A DNA stretch of 64,000 bases. Origin: Mycobacterium sp. 236(2023) (GTDB lineage: Bacteria; Actinomycetota; Actinomycetes; Mycobacteriales; Mycobacteriaceae). Each line of letters starts with the position of its first letter. Positions within the stretch are counted from its first letter, which is position 1. A model generated the notes under the pieces. The model saw only the letters and a program-made list of their open reading frames with translations, was not told where the DNA came from and ran no database searches. The stretch spans positions 1 through 64,000 of the forward strand of contig NZ_JARSBP010000013.1 in assembly GCF_029623955.1 (NCBI RefSeq), read 5' to 3'. Position numbers and translations under genes: made by a program. This document shows, piece after piece, positions 43,780-51,844 of the stretch.

Positions 43780-44306
43780 TGCTGCGAACTCCACCAGGCG
43801 TTGAACTCGGGGTCGGCCAGGGGGATGTCACCGACACCGATTTGACTGCGCGGCCAGTTGGCGGGCGGTTGGGTCAGCGGCGATCGATCGTGCACCACCC
43901 CGTACCACAGCCGATGCCTGCGATGAGCAAACAGCCACCGACCGTCGACTTTGGCGTACGTGTCGTCGTACCGGATGAGCTGGTCGAGGAATCCATCCGA
44001 TCGTGTCTGCGCGTAGCAGTGCGCCCACACCTGACCGGTCGCATGCATGTCGTCGTGCACGTCGATGAGATGGTTCGCGACCAAGATGACGGCGAAGAGG
44101 CTGTCGCCGAGGCTGTCCGCCATGAGGGCACGCAGTCCGTCGGCGCCTTCGCCGAAGTCGCCGAATTGCGCTCGGGGAGAAAACAACTCGGTCATCGCAT
44201 CCACGTCCCGCGACTCTACCGCCGCGGCGTATCGGAGCGGAAGCGCGCGGATCTCGTCTCGCGCCAGCAGATCGCCGAGCCGATGTTCATCGATGGTGCC
44301 GGACAC
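43776..44306 (-). CDS. SnoaL/NTF2-like protein
   Basis: 176 residues, SnoaL_4-type fold: EIRALPLRYAAAVESRDVDAM, LFSPRAQFGDF, ILVANHLIDVHDDMHATGQVW, and YDDTYAKVDGRWLFAHRRHR with the aromatic W-F pattern of the last strand. Family members include hydroxysteroid and aldol-type dehydratases. It starts with GTG directly after the SDR stop (TGA-GTG) and overlaps the SMP-30 gene. Second of three NTF2-like proteins in the window. Confidence 0.85.
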   Translation of the reverse strand: MSGTIDEHRLGDLLARDEIRALPLRYAAAVESRDVDAMTELFSPRAQFGDFGEGADGLRALMADSLGDSLFAVILVANHLIDVHDDMHATGQVWAHCYAQTRSDGFLDQLIRYDDTYAKVDGRWLFAHRRHRLWYGVVHDRSPLTQPPANWPRSQIGVGDIPLADPEFNAWWSSQQ

Positions 44307-45083
44307 TCATCCCCCTGTCACGTTGATGTCCTGGCCGGTGATCGACGACGCGGCATCCGACGCCAGCCACATCGACACCTCCGCGACCTCGTCCGGTTGC
44401 ACCAACCGACCGATCTTGTTGAGTGCGGCCAGACGCCGGCGCAGATCCCCGGGATCGACGCCGTCCTCGCGGGCGCGGCGCGCCACGTAGGTGTCGAACA
44501 GTTCGCCGGCAACGCTCCCGACCACTACCGTGTTGACCCGGATGCCGATCGTGCCGACCTCCAGCGCCAGCGTCTGCGCAAGGGCCGAGAGCCCCAGCTT
44601 CGCCGCCGCATAGTGCGCTTTGCGCGGCTGAACGTTGCGCGCGGCCGCCGACGACATGAACTGGACGTTGCCCCGGCCGGCCGGAATCATGGCTTTGGAC
44701 AGGGCTTCCCGCGTCAGCACCATCGGCGCCAGCAGGTTGGTGGCGAACACGTCCTGCCAGTTGGCGACGGTCGCGGTGCTGACGGTCTGGTCCACCCCCG
44801 GCACGGCCGCGTTGTTGATGAGCACGTCGAGACGCCCCCATCGTGACACGATGACGGAGACGACGTCCCCGCACTGGTCCTCGTCGCGGATGTCGGCGAC
44901 GTGGATGGAGGCGGCACCGCCCTCCTCGCCGATCACGTCAGCGGTGACCGCGAGTTCGTCCGGCCGCCGGGCGACCAACGCGACCGTCGCGCCACGGCGC
45001 GCGTACCGCCGCGCGATCACACGACCGATACCACCGCTCGCGCCCGTCACGACGACGACCCTGTCGGTGAAGTCGGCAGTCAC
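44307..45083 (-). CDS. Short-chain dehydrogenase/reductase (SDR)
   Basis: 258 residues. TGASGGIG cofactor motif, NNAAVPG, Ser in FMSSAAARN and Tyr/Lys in HYAAAKLG; ends in GQDINVTGG. Arg residues after the first strand (ARRPDEL) favour NADP. Probably a hydroxyl dehydrogenase in the same step series as the neighbouring SDR. GTG start five bases after the upstream SDR stop. Confidence 0.91.
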   Translation of the reverse strand: MTADFTDRVVVVTGASGGIGRVIARRYARRGATVALVARRPDELAVTADVIGEEGGAASIHVADIRDEDQCGDVVSVIVSRWGRLDVLINNAAVPGVDQTVSTATVANWQDVFATNLLAPMVLTREALSKAMIPAGRGNVQFMSSAAARNVQPRKAHYAAAKLGLSALAQTLALEVGTIGIRVNTVVVGSVAGELFDTYVARRAREDGVDPGDLRRRLAALNKIGRLVQPDEVAEVSMWLASDAASSITGQDINVTGG

Positions 45084-45088
45084 GGTCG

Positions 45089-45910
45089 CTACCCGTCCAG
45101 CAGCATCTTCGCCATCGGCGTGCCCGCAGGGAACACCTCGGTGATACCCGCGCTGAGGTAACCGGAGTCCGTCACCATAGTGATGCCGTTGACCACACTC
45201 GCCGCGTCACTGCACAGGAACAGCAGCGGATACGCCTGCTCCATCGGCGTGGCCGCCTCGACGCCGACCTTGGCGCGGTAATCGGCGCCGAAGTCCAGCC
45301 AGAGTTCCGCGTTCGCCTGCGCCAGCGGCGTGTCGGTAGGGCCGGGACAGATGGCGTTGATCCGGATGCCGTCGGAGATCAGAGCCATGGCCTCGCGAGC
45401 CACGTACGCGCACACCGCCTGTTTGGTGAACATGTAGTGCGCGCACCCGTGGTCGACCGCCCACGCCGTCGCGGTGTCGAAGTCCACGATGTCGAGGAAC
45501 TCGTTGAGCTGTGCGAGATTCGACCGCCACGCCAGGCCGGCCGCCGAGGAGATGAAGCCGATCGCCGACCCGCGGCCGAGCACACCGTCACCGCGCAAGC
45601 GCTCGATGAGGTGTCGGTGGCCGATGAAGTTGATCCGCTCGATGCCGGGGCCGTCCGCCACGCCCGCACACGCGAAGAGGGCGTGCACGGCACCCCCACA
45701 CTCCGCTGCCGCCGCGTCGATGCTGCCCCTGTCGGCGAGATTGACGCGGATCGTCGTGACGCCCGGGAGGTCGCACGCGGCGTAGTCCATGACGACGACG
45801 TCGGCGCCCGCGTCCTGAGCGAGTCTCGCTGTGGCGTTGCCCATTCCCGTTGCACCGCCGACGACGAGGACGCGCTTACCCCGATAGGAGAACGCGTCGA
45901 ACAGGCTCAT
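45089..45910 (-). CDS. Short-chain dehydrogenase/reductase, 3-alpha-HSD-like
   Basis: 273 residues. Cofactor motif VGGATGMG, Asp at the end of strand 2 (VVMDYAACD, favouring NAD), catalytic Ser in FISSAAG and Tyr/Lys in HYMFTKQA. A long insert between Ser and Tyr (with NEFLDIVDFDTATAW) is reminiscent of 3-alpha-hydroxysteroid dehydrogenase/carbonyl reductases. GGAGG precedes the ATG. First gene of the minus operon, divergent from the phosphotransferase-like gene. Confidence 0.9.
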   Translation of the reverse strand: MSLFDAFSYRGKRVLVVGGATGMGNATARLAQDAGADVVVMDYAACDLPGVTTIRVNLADRGSIDAAAAECGGAVHALFACAGVADGPGIERINFIGHRHLIERLRGDGVLGRGSAIGFISSAAGLAWRSNLAQLNEFLDIVDFDTATAWAVDHGCAHYMFTKQAVCAYVAREAMALISDGIRINAICPGPTDTPLAQANAELWLDFGADYRAKVGVEAATPMEQAYPLLFLCSDAASVVNGITMVTDSGYLSAGITEVFPAGTPMAKMLLDG

Positions 45911-45977
45911 GGTGCCTCCAGCTCACTCGCCACCACTTCCGGCGGCCGATTCCGAGGCTATAACAAGAGCACACCAG

Positions 45978-45990
45978 ATGTATTATTGTC
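45978..45990 (+). promoter_or_regulatory. Probable -10 region/weak copy of the recurring element
   Basis: ATGTATTATTGTC is a poor match (about 9 of 12 informative positions) to CTGTTYANTTGTT, but TATTGT (45984-45989) lies six bases before an ATG that has no Shine-Dalgarno, as at three other operon heads. Read as the -10 box of a leaderless transcript. Confidence 0.38.
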
Positions 45991-45995
45991 CAGTA

Positions 45996-47375
45996 ATGAC
46001 CGCAGAGATCGATACCGTCGTCGAGACGTGGATCTCCGAGCACATCGGGCCGGTACGCACCTTCGAACGCCAGCAACGTTGGCGGCCAGCCTGGTTCGTC
46101 ACCGCTGAACGCGGGGGCCGGAACATCGGTCTCTACGTCCGTGGTGAACGCGAAGGATTCGGCTTCGCCACCGTCGCCGCAGAGGCGGAGATCCTGCGGG
46201 TGATGGAAACGCACGACATCCTGGTCCCGCACGTCCACGGTGAAATCGTCGAGGCCTCGGCGGTCGTGATGGACCTCCTGCCGGGTGCGCCGAACCCTTG
46301 CGACGTCGCCGATCCCCGCGACCGCGATGCGGTCATGGACGACTACGTCGACGCCCTTGTACGGGCGCACGCGATCGATCCGGCGGCGTTCGCCGCTGCG
46401 GGCCTGCGCGTCCCCGCCGATCCGCGCGCGATCGCCCTCGACTACTTCGAGACATTCGTGACTCGCTATCGGGAGTTCAAACAGCGCCCGGAACCACTGC
46501 TGGAGTTCGCAATCGGATGGCTGCACCGCAACGTACCGAACCACGTGTCCACCCCGCGGTTCGTTCTCGGCGACACCGGGCAGTACATGTTCGCCGACGG
46601 TCGGATCACCGGCCTCATCGACGTCGAACTCGCCCACATCGGTGACGCCTCCCACGACCTCGCGGGCCTGCGGCTGCGCAACGTGACGGAGCCCATGGGC
46701 GACCTGGGCCGGTTGCTGAGGCGGTACGAGCAGGTCTCCGGGACGCCGCTCGACCGCGCCGCCATCGAGTTCCACACCGCCAAGTTCGCCCTGTGCACGC
46801 CGCTCGGTGTCGCCATCGTTCTGCACCTAGACCTTCCGCTGACGGACATCGTCCAGTACGTCGAGTGGTTTCAGCTCCTGTCGCTGCACGCGATCGAATC
46901 GATTGCCCGACAGGCCGATATCCCGCTGCCGGCCGTCTCGCTACCCGAGCCCACGCCTCCGGCCTACCCCGGTGCGGTCGCCGGCCTGGCGTCAATGGTC
47001 GAATCACTCGACGTGCCTGCCGGCATGGCCCAGTACCAGAGATCCTCGGTGGCGGACGTCGCCCGACTGTGCCACCGTCTCAGTGAGTACGGCCCCGCCG
47101 TCGACTCCGCCGACCTCGATGACATCGAGCGACTGATCGGCGCTCGGCCCGCCGACCGATCGGCGGGCGACCGGGCCCTCGAGGAGTTCGTCCTCACGGC
47201 TGGGCCCCGACACGACGCCGCGCTGATCCCGTTGCTTCACCGCCGGGTGATGCGCCAACTCCTAGTCCTCGAGCCTCTGCTGACCGGAGGTCGGATCGGG
47301 CACGTGACACCGCTGAACGAGCTGCTGGGTTGCGGCACGGGACCGCAGGGGAAAGATCATAGTGGTCGGCGCTGA
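45996..47375 (+). CDS. Aminoglycoside-phosphotransferase-fold protein with degenerate catalytic motif
   Basis: 459 residues. The N-lobe is visible (RNIGLYVRGEREGFGFATVAAEAEILRVM) and the C-lobe has FVLGDTGQYMFADG and GLIDVELAHIGDASHDLAGL. The Brenner motif HGDxxxxN reads LGDTGQYM, with both His and Asn lost; the metal-binding Asp of IDVELAHIGD is kept. A roughly 100-residue C-terminal extension is unlike drug-resistance enzymes. Related phosphotransferase-like proteins are common in mycobacterial FadE and lipid clusters with unknown substrates. ATG chosen over an in-frame start 87 bases upstream that overlaps the divergent SDR. Confidence 0.85.
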   Translation: MTAEIDTVVETWISEHIGPVRTFERQQRWRPAWFVTAERGGRNIGLYVRGEREGFGFATVAAEAEILRVMETHDILVPHVHGEIVEASAVVMDLLPGAPNPCDVADPRDRDAVMDDYVDALVRAHAIDPAAFAAAGLRVPADPRAIALDYFETFVTRYREFKQRPEPLLEFAIGWLHRNVPNHVSTPRFVLGDTGQYMFADGRITGLIDVELAHIGDASHDLAGLRLRNVTEPMGDLGRLLRRYEQVSGTPLDRAAIEFHTAKFALCTPLGVAIVLHLDLPLTDIVQYVEWFQLLSLHAIESIARQADIPLPAVSLPEPTPPAYPGAVAGLASMVESLDVPAGMAQYQRSSVADVARLCHRLSEYGPAVDSADLDDIERLIGARPADRSAGDRALEEFVLTAGPRHDAALIPLLHRRVMRQLLVLEPLLTGGRIGHVTPLNELLGCGTGPQGKDHSGRR

Positions 47376-47664
47376 CCCCGATGGGAAGTTCGTAGGATCA
47401 ACCGCAGTCGTCGCGATCGGCCTTCTGCACTTCATGTTCCCCGCGGCGTTCGAGCCGCTCAACCGGCGGATGGGTTTCCCTCGGAACACTCGGAGACACG
47501 TATACGTGAACGGCGCGATCGAGACGTCGATCGGACTGTTGTCCGGCAGTCGGAGGGCCCGTCCGTTTTCCATCTCGCTGGGCGCCGCGTACGCGCTGTA
47601 CCTCGCCGCGAATGCCCTAAGCGCGTGTCAACGTAATCGGCAGACGGGTCGGCCCCCGCAGTGA
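47362..47664 (+). CDS. Small membrane protein, DoxX-like
   Basis: 100 residues with three to four hydrophobic segments (STAVVAIGLLHFMFPAAF, VNGAIETSIGLLSG, FSISLGAAYALYLAANAL). The pattern resembles DoxX-like small membrane proteins. GTG start with GGGGAAAG upstream and a 14-base overlap with the phosphotransferase gene. Its last 48 bases overlap the convergent P450. Function unknown. Confidence 0.7.
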   Translation: MVGADPDGKFVGSTAVVAIGLLHFMFPAAFEPLNRRMGFPRNTRRHVYVNGAIETSIGLLSGSRRARPFSISLGAAYALYLAANALSACQRNRQTGRPPQ

Positions 47665-48915
47665 GGTGTTGGTCGACCACGTCGCCGGCCCGGCAGGCGT
47701 GATAGCCGAGGTCTGCTTCACCAGCTCGCGAAGTACCGCCTGTGCTTCCATACGGGCCAACGGCGCCCCAACGCACATGTGTGCGCCATAACCGAAGGCG
47801 ATGTGGTTGCGCGGATTTCGATCCGCGCGGTACTGATCGGGATCCTCGAACACCAGCGGGTCGCGATTCGCGGCCGCGAAGTTGAGCATCACCCGCGACC
47901 CGGAGGGGATGGTCACCTCACCGACCGGGAAGTCCGCCCGCGTGTACCTGTAGAGGTTCTGAATGGGACTTGATATGCGCAGCTGTTCTTCAACGGCCAT
48001 CGGTATCAAATCCGGTTTGGCTCTGATCATCTCGAACTGCTCGGGGTTGTGCGCCAACGTATCGAACATGCCGCCGAGCAGATTGGTCGTGGTCTCGTTA
48101 CCCGCGATCAGCAACAGCATCGCGATGAGGAAGAGCTGATCGTCGGTGAGCGATCCGTCGTCGGTGTGGGTCAGCAACCGACCGAGAACCGTGTTCGAGT
48201 CCTTCAAACCGCCCGCCGCGAACTGTCGCGTGAAGTAACGCTGTAGGGCGGCCATGGAGACCACGGCCTTCCCGAAGCGGATGATCCCGCGACGGCTGGC
48301 CTCGAAGTCCACGATGTGCATACCGGCCTCGGACCACGCACGGAACTTGTCCAGGTCTCCGTCAGGAACACCCAGAATGTAGGCGATCATCCGTATCGGC
48401 ATGGGGATCGTGAGATGTTGCACGACGTCGCAACCCGGTTCGTTCAGCACTCTGGACACCAGTGTCGACGCGAGTTCGTCGGTCATCTCCTGCCAGCTGG
48501 CCATCGCACCCCTACTGAAACCCGGTTGCACCTGCTTCCGCAGGCGCGAGTGTTCCGCGCCGTCCGACAGCACCAGTACCGGTGCCGCAATGCGCATCCG
48601 GGTGACGCCCTCGGTGCTGGTGACCGCGTCGGTGTCACGGAGCGCGGCGCGCACGTCCTCGTGCCTGCAGAGGATCCACGTGGCGCGCTTCGGGTTGTAG
48701 TGCACCCGCCCCCGTTGATGGAGCAGCCGGAAAGCGTCGAACGGCTCAGCCGCCGTGGCGCGGTCGAGCGGGTCGTAATCGGTATTGACCGCGCCGGCCC
48801 ACGCTCGGTGGCCGCGCCGCCAAGTACGCAGCGCGGCGGCGGCATTCAGTCGAACAGCGGATGCGAAGGGGGTGACGATCGCACTGCGCTCTCTCACCTT
48901 GCCTACGACGCTCAT
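47617..48915 (-). CDS. Cytochrome P450
   Basis: 432 residues. I-helix LIAGNETTTNLL, K-helix EEQLRISSPIQN, heme loop FGYGAHMCVGAPLAR. An N-terminal extension of about 40 basic residues precedes the usual start (DPLDRATAAEPFDAF); a later start is possible but no better start is visible. Third gene of a P450-crotonase-P450 operon. Confidence 0.93.
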   Translation of the reverse strand: MSVVGKVRERSAIVTPFASAVRLNAAAALRTWRRGHRAWAGAVNTDYDPLDRATAAEPFDAFRLLHQRGRVHYNPKRATWILCRHEDVRAALRDTDAVTSTEGVTRMRIAAPVLVLSDGAEHSRLRKQVQPGFSRGAMASWQEMTDELASTLVSRVLNEPGCDVVQHLTIPMPIRMIAYILGVPDGDLDKFRAWSEAGMHIVDFEASRRGIIRFGKAVVSMAALQRYFTRQFAAGGLKDSNTVLGRLLTHTDDGSLTDDQLFLIAMLLLIAGNETTTNLLGGMFDTLAHNPEQFEMIRAKPDLIPMAVEEQLRISSPIQNLYRYTRADFPVGEVTIPSGSRVMLNFAAANRDPLVFEDPDQYRADRNPRNHIAFGYGAHMCVGAPLARMEAQAVLRELVKQTSAITPAGPATWSTNTSLRGPTRLPITLTRA

Positions 48916-48939
48916 GCCCCGGACTCCCCGTCAGTGTCG

Positions 48940-49740
48940 TCAGCGGCCCGAGAACCGCGGCTCGCGCTTCTCGGCGAATGCCGCGACGCCCTCGGCGACG
49001 TCATCGGTACCCGCGACCTGCTCGACGAGCAGCGCCTCGGTGTGAAAAGCGGCCGCGCGGTCGACGTCGAGGGCTTGGTTGAGCATGGCCTTCGCCGCGG
49101 CGATCGCCCGCGTGGGCCCGGTCGCCAAGCGCTGCGCCCACTCGGAGGCCAGTGCCTCCAGTTCCCCGCGGTCGGCGACGAGCTCGTTCACCAGGCCGAT
49201 GCGATGCGCCTCGGTGGCGGACAGTTCCTCACCGAACAGGACGAGTCGCTTGGCGACGTTGAAAGGGACCTTTCGCGTGAGCAAGTAGGCCGCGCCGCCG
49301 TCGGGAGCGAGGCCGCGTCGCACGAAGAGTTCGATCAGACGAGCGCTCTCGACCGCGATGACGAGGTCGCACGCCAGCACCATGCTCGCCCCCACACCCG
49401 CGGCGACTCCGTTGAGCGCGCAGATCACCGGTTTGTCGCAGTCGAGCAGAGCCGACACCACGGCCTGGGACCCCGTGCGCAGGATCCGAGCCGCATCACC
49501 CGCAATGCGGTCCTGGCTCGGACGCATGTTCGGGTCGCGCAGGTTGGGCCCGGTGCAGAAGTGCCGATCACCGCTGGCCGTGAACACCACGGCGCGGATC
49601 TCAGGATCGCTCGAGGCGACGGCGAGGTTGTCGATGAGGTCGCGCTGCATCGCGCGCGTGACCGAGTTCCCGACCTCGGGTCGGTCGAGCACGAGCCACC
49701 GCACGCCGCCCTCGGTGCGCGCCGCCAGTCCGGTGCTCAC
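48940..49740 (-). CDS. Crotonase-fold protein, atypical active site
   Basis: 266 residues. Oxyanion motifs HFCTGPNLRD and NGVAAGVGASM. Where a hydratase has GGGCEL and GQPE this has GVGASM and IELFV, so both glutamates are lost; instead Asp lies in LAPDGGAAY, as in PaaG-type isomerases. Probably an enoyl-CoA isomerase or related. GTG start overlapping the P450 stop (GTGA), so tightly coupled to it. Confidence 0.89.
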   Translation of the reverse strand: MSTGLAARTEGGVRWLVLDRPEVGNSVTRAMQRDLIDNLAVASSDPEIRAVVFTASGDRHFCTGPNLRDPNMRPSQDRIAGDAARILRTGSQAVVSALLDCDKPVICALNGVAAGVGASMVLACDLVIAVESARLIELFVRRGLAPDGGAAYLLTRKVPFNVAKRLVLFGEELSATEAHRIGLVNELVADRGELEALASEWAQRLATGPTRAIAAAKAMLNQALDVDRAAAFHTEALLVEQVAGTDDVAEGVAAFAEKREPRFSGR

Positions 49741-50933
49741 AGCGCGATGGGCACGCTGGCCGGTCCGCGGACGGAGTTGGTGTGGACGTACGTCACGCTT
49801 GCCTCGTCGACCGTCCAGTCGGGGAACCGCTTGAGGGTCTCCTCCAGCGCCACCCTGGCCTCCAGCCGGGCCAGTGCCGCGCCGAGACAGAAGTGCGATC
49901 CGTGTCCGAAGCTGATGTGCCGGATGCCCGTTCGCGTCACGTCGAAGGCGTCGGCGCGCTCGTACTGACGTTCATCCCGGCCCGCGGAGCCGGTGAGAAG
50001 CGCCACCTTCGACCCCGCCGGGATCACGGTGTCGTGGTAGGTGGTGTCCCGCAGCGCGAACCGCCCCTGGATGGGAGACGGCGCGTCGTAGCGGAGCAGT
50101 TCCTCGACCGCGCCGCCGATGAGGTCCGGATCCGCGAGCAGCTTCTCCCGCTGGTCCGGGTTTCGGGCCAGCGTCAGTGCGGCCCAGCCCAGCAGTCGCG
50201 CGACGGTCTCGTTACCCGCGACGTTGACCATCGCGATGAAGACCAGCAACTCGCCGTCGTCCAGTCGGCGCGGATCGACGTCGGGCATGACCAGATCGGA
50301 GTCCATGAGATCGCTGACGATGTCTGCTGTGCGGTGCTGTCGGCGCAATTCGATCTGCCGCCGGTAGTAGTCGAAGAGGTTCGCCGAGGCCTCGTCGCCC
50401 GCGGCGCCGCGCTCGGGATTGCCCTCGTCGCGGTGCACCTGCGCGTCCGACCACTCCCGCAGGTTGTCGTGGTCCTCCTCCGGGAAGCCCAGCAGCGAGC
50501 TGATGACCATCACCGGCAGCTTGGCCGAGAAGTCGCGGACGTAGTCGAATCCGTCGCCACCCACGTACCGGTCGAGGTAGCCCCGGCACAGCTCACGGAC
50601 GTGGTCTTCGAGCTTGGCGATCCGGCTGCGGAAGAACGTGCGGTTGACCATCTTCCGCAGGTACGTGTGATCGGGGGGGTCCATCATGATCATCGCCTTC
50701 GGCGCCCCCCAGGGATCATCGGTGATCATGTCGAGCGTGATGCCGTGCTCCGACGACAACGATTCTGTGTCCAGCGAGGCCGCCATGACGTCGTCGAACC
50801 GGCTCAACGCGTAGAAGTCGTACTCCGGGTTGTAGTACACCGGCGCTTCGTCCCGCATCCGCTTCCACACCGAGTACGGTTCGGCGTGCAGGGAGCGGTC
50901 GAAGGGATCCCAGCGAAGATCCGTGGTCGTCAT
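49737..50933 (-). CDS. Cytochrome P450
   Basis: 398 residues from the ATG eight bases after GGAAGGA; a much longer upstream reading passes through the divergent crotonase gene and is rejected. I-helix NVAGNETVARLL (acid-Thr pair kept, next Thr replaced by Val), K-helix EELLRYDAPSPIQ, heme loop FGHGSHFCLGA. WDPFDRSLHAEPYSVWKRM opening is like that of the 54.6 kb P450, so the two are close paralogues. Head of the operon, divergent from the crotonase-FadE pair. Confidence 0.94.
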   Translation of the reverse strand: MTTTDLRWDPFDRSLHAEPYSVWKRMRDEAPVYYNPEYDFYALSRFDDVMAASLDTESLSSEHGITLDMITDDPWGAPKAMIMMDPPDHTYLRKMVNRTFFRSRIAKLEDHVRELCRGYLDRYVGGDGFDYVRDFSAKLPVMVISSLLGFPEEDHDNLREWSDAQVHRDEGNPERGAAGDEASANLFDYYRRQIELRRQHRTADIVSDLMDSDLVMPDVDPRRLDDGELLVFIAMVNVAGNETVARLLGWAALTLARNPDQREKLLADPDLIGGAVEELLRYDAPSPIQGRFALRDTTYHDTVIPAGSKVALLTGSAGRDERQYERADAFDVTRTGIRHISFGHGSHFCLGAALARLEARVALEETLKRFPDWTVDEASVTYVHTNSVRGPASVPIAL

Positions 50934-50962
50934 CGGCACCGTCCTTCCATGTGGAACACTAT

Positions 50963-50983
50963 TACAGTATCTGTTTAATTGCA
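50963..50983. promoter_or_regulatory. Operator-like repeat ACAG-TAT-CTGT in divergent promoter
   Basis: ACAG-TAT-CTGT (50964-50974) is a perfect 4-bp-arm repeat, continuing as CTGTTTAATTGCA, 11 of 13 matches to CTGTTYANTTGTT. It lies between divergent P450 and crotonase genes; a GAACACT just to the left repeats the left half of the 16.9 kb site. Confidence 0.58.
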
Positions 50984-51029
50984 CTACCATTCCCATCGCG
51001 GGGCAGGCGAATTCGAGGAGGACGTTCAG

Positions 51030-51842
51030 GTGGAGACACGCGAATTGGACCACGTCGTATACGAGAAAGACGGGGCGATCGCACGCATCATCCTGAACAA
51101 TCCGGAGCGCGCCAACGCCCAGACCTCGGAGATGGTGCACAGCGTGAACACCGCGCTCGACGACGCGCAGTACGACTACGACATCAAGGTCGTCATCATC
51201 AAGGCCAACGGGAAGGGCTTCTGCTCGGGTCACGTCCCCGACGGCAGCTACCCCGAATTCAAAGCCGAGCTCGACGCGTCGGGCAAGGTGTGGCGGTCGG
51301 CGGCCCAGCTGTTCCTGTGGCCGGTGCTCAAACTGTGGGAGTTCCCCAAGCCGGTCATCGCTCAGGTGCATGGATACGCGATCGGCGGCGGCACCACTTG
51401 GGCGCTGATCCCCGAGATCACGGTATGCAGTGACGACACGTGGTTCCAGATGCCGCTCGTCCCCGGCTTCGGGTTGCCGGGTTCGGAGACGATGTTCGAG
51501 CCGTGGGTGTTCATGAACTACAAGCGCGCCGCCGAGTACCTCTACACCGCACAGAAGATCACCGCCGAACAGGCGCTCGAGTTCGGTCTGGTGAACAGAG
51601 TCGTTCCGCGTGATCATCTCGAGGCCGAGGTCGAGGAACTCGCCGCGAAGATCGCGAAGGCCCCGCTGATCACGCTGCAGGCGACCAAGGCGGGCATCCT
51701 GCGCGCGTGGGAGAACATGGGTTTCCGCACCCACCAGCAGGCCAGCAACGACCTGCAGGCAGTCGTCACGGGTTCCAAGGAGTTTCAGGACTACATGGTC
51801 GAGTTGATGAAGAAGGCGGCCAAGCCGTCGGACCGAGTCTGA
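51030..51842 (+). CDS. Crotonase-fold protein, atypical active site
   Basis: 270 residues from a GTG with CGAGGAGGAC eight bases upstream. Motifs FCSGHVPDGS and HGYAIGGGTTW; the hydratase glutamates are replaced by Thr and Leu (FQMPLV). It has a longer middle insert than simple hydratases (AELDASGKVWRSAAQLFLWPV). Not a standard hydratase; possibly a C-C hydrolase or isomerase. Followed after two bases by a FadE gene. Confidence 0.88.
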   Translation: METRELDHVVYEKDGAIARIILNNPERANAQTSEMVHSVNTALDDAQYDYDIKVVIIKANGKGFCSGHVPDGSYPEFKAELDASGKVWRSAAQLFLWPVLKLWEFPKPVIAQVHGYAIGGGTTWALIPEITVCSDDTWFQMPLVPGFGLPGSETMFEPWVFMNYKRAAEYLYTAQKITAEQALEFGLVNRVVPRDHLEAEVEELAAKIAKAPLITLQATKAGILRAWENMGFRTHQQASNDLQAVVTGSKEFQDYMVELMKKAAKPSDRV

Positions 51843-51844
51843 CC

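Noticed and set aside
48316..49968. Plus-strand open frame of 550 codons
   Set aside because: Antisense to the P450 and crotonase genes that carry complete motifs.
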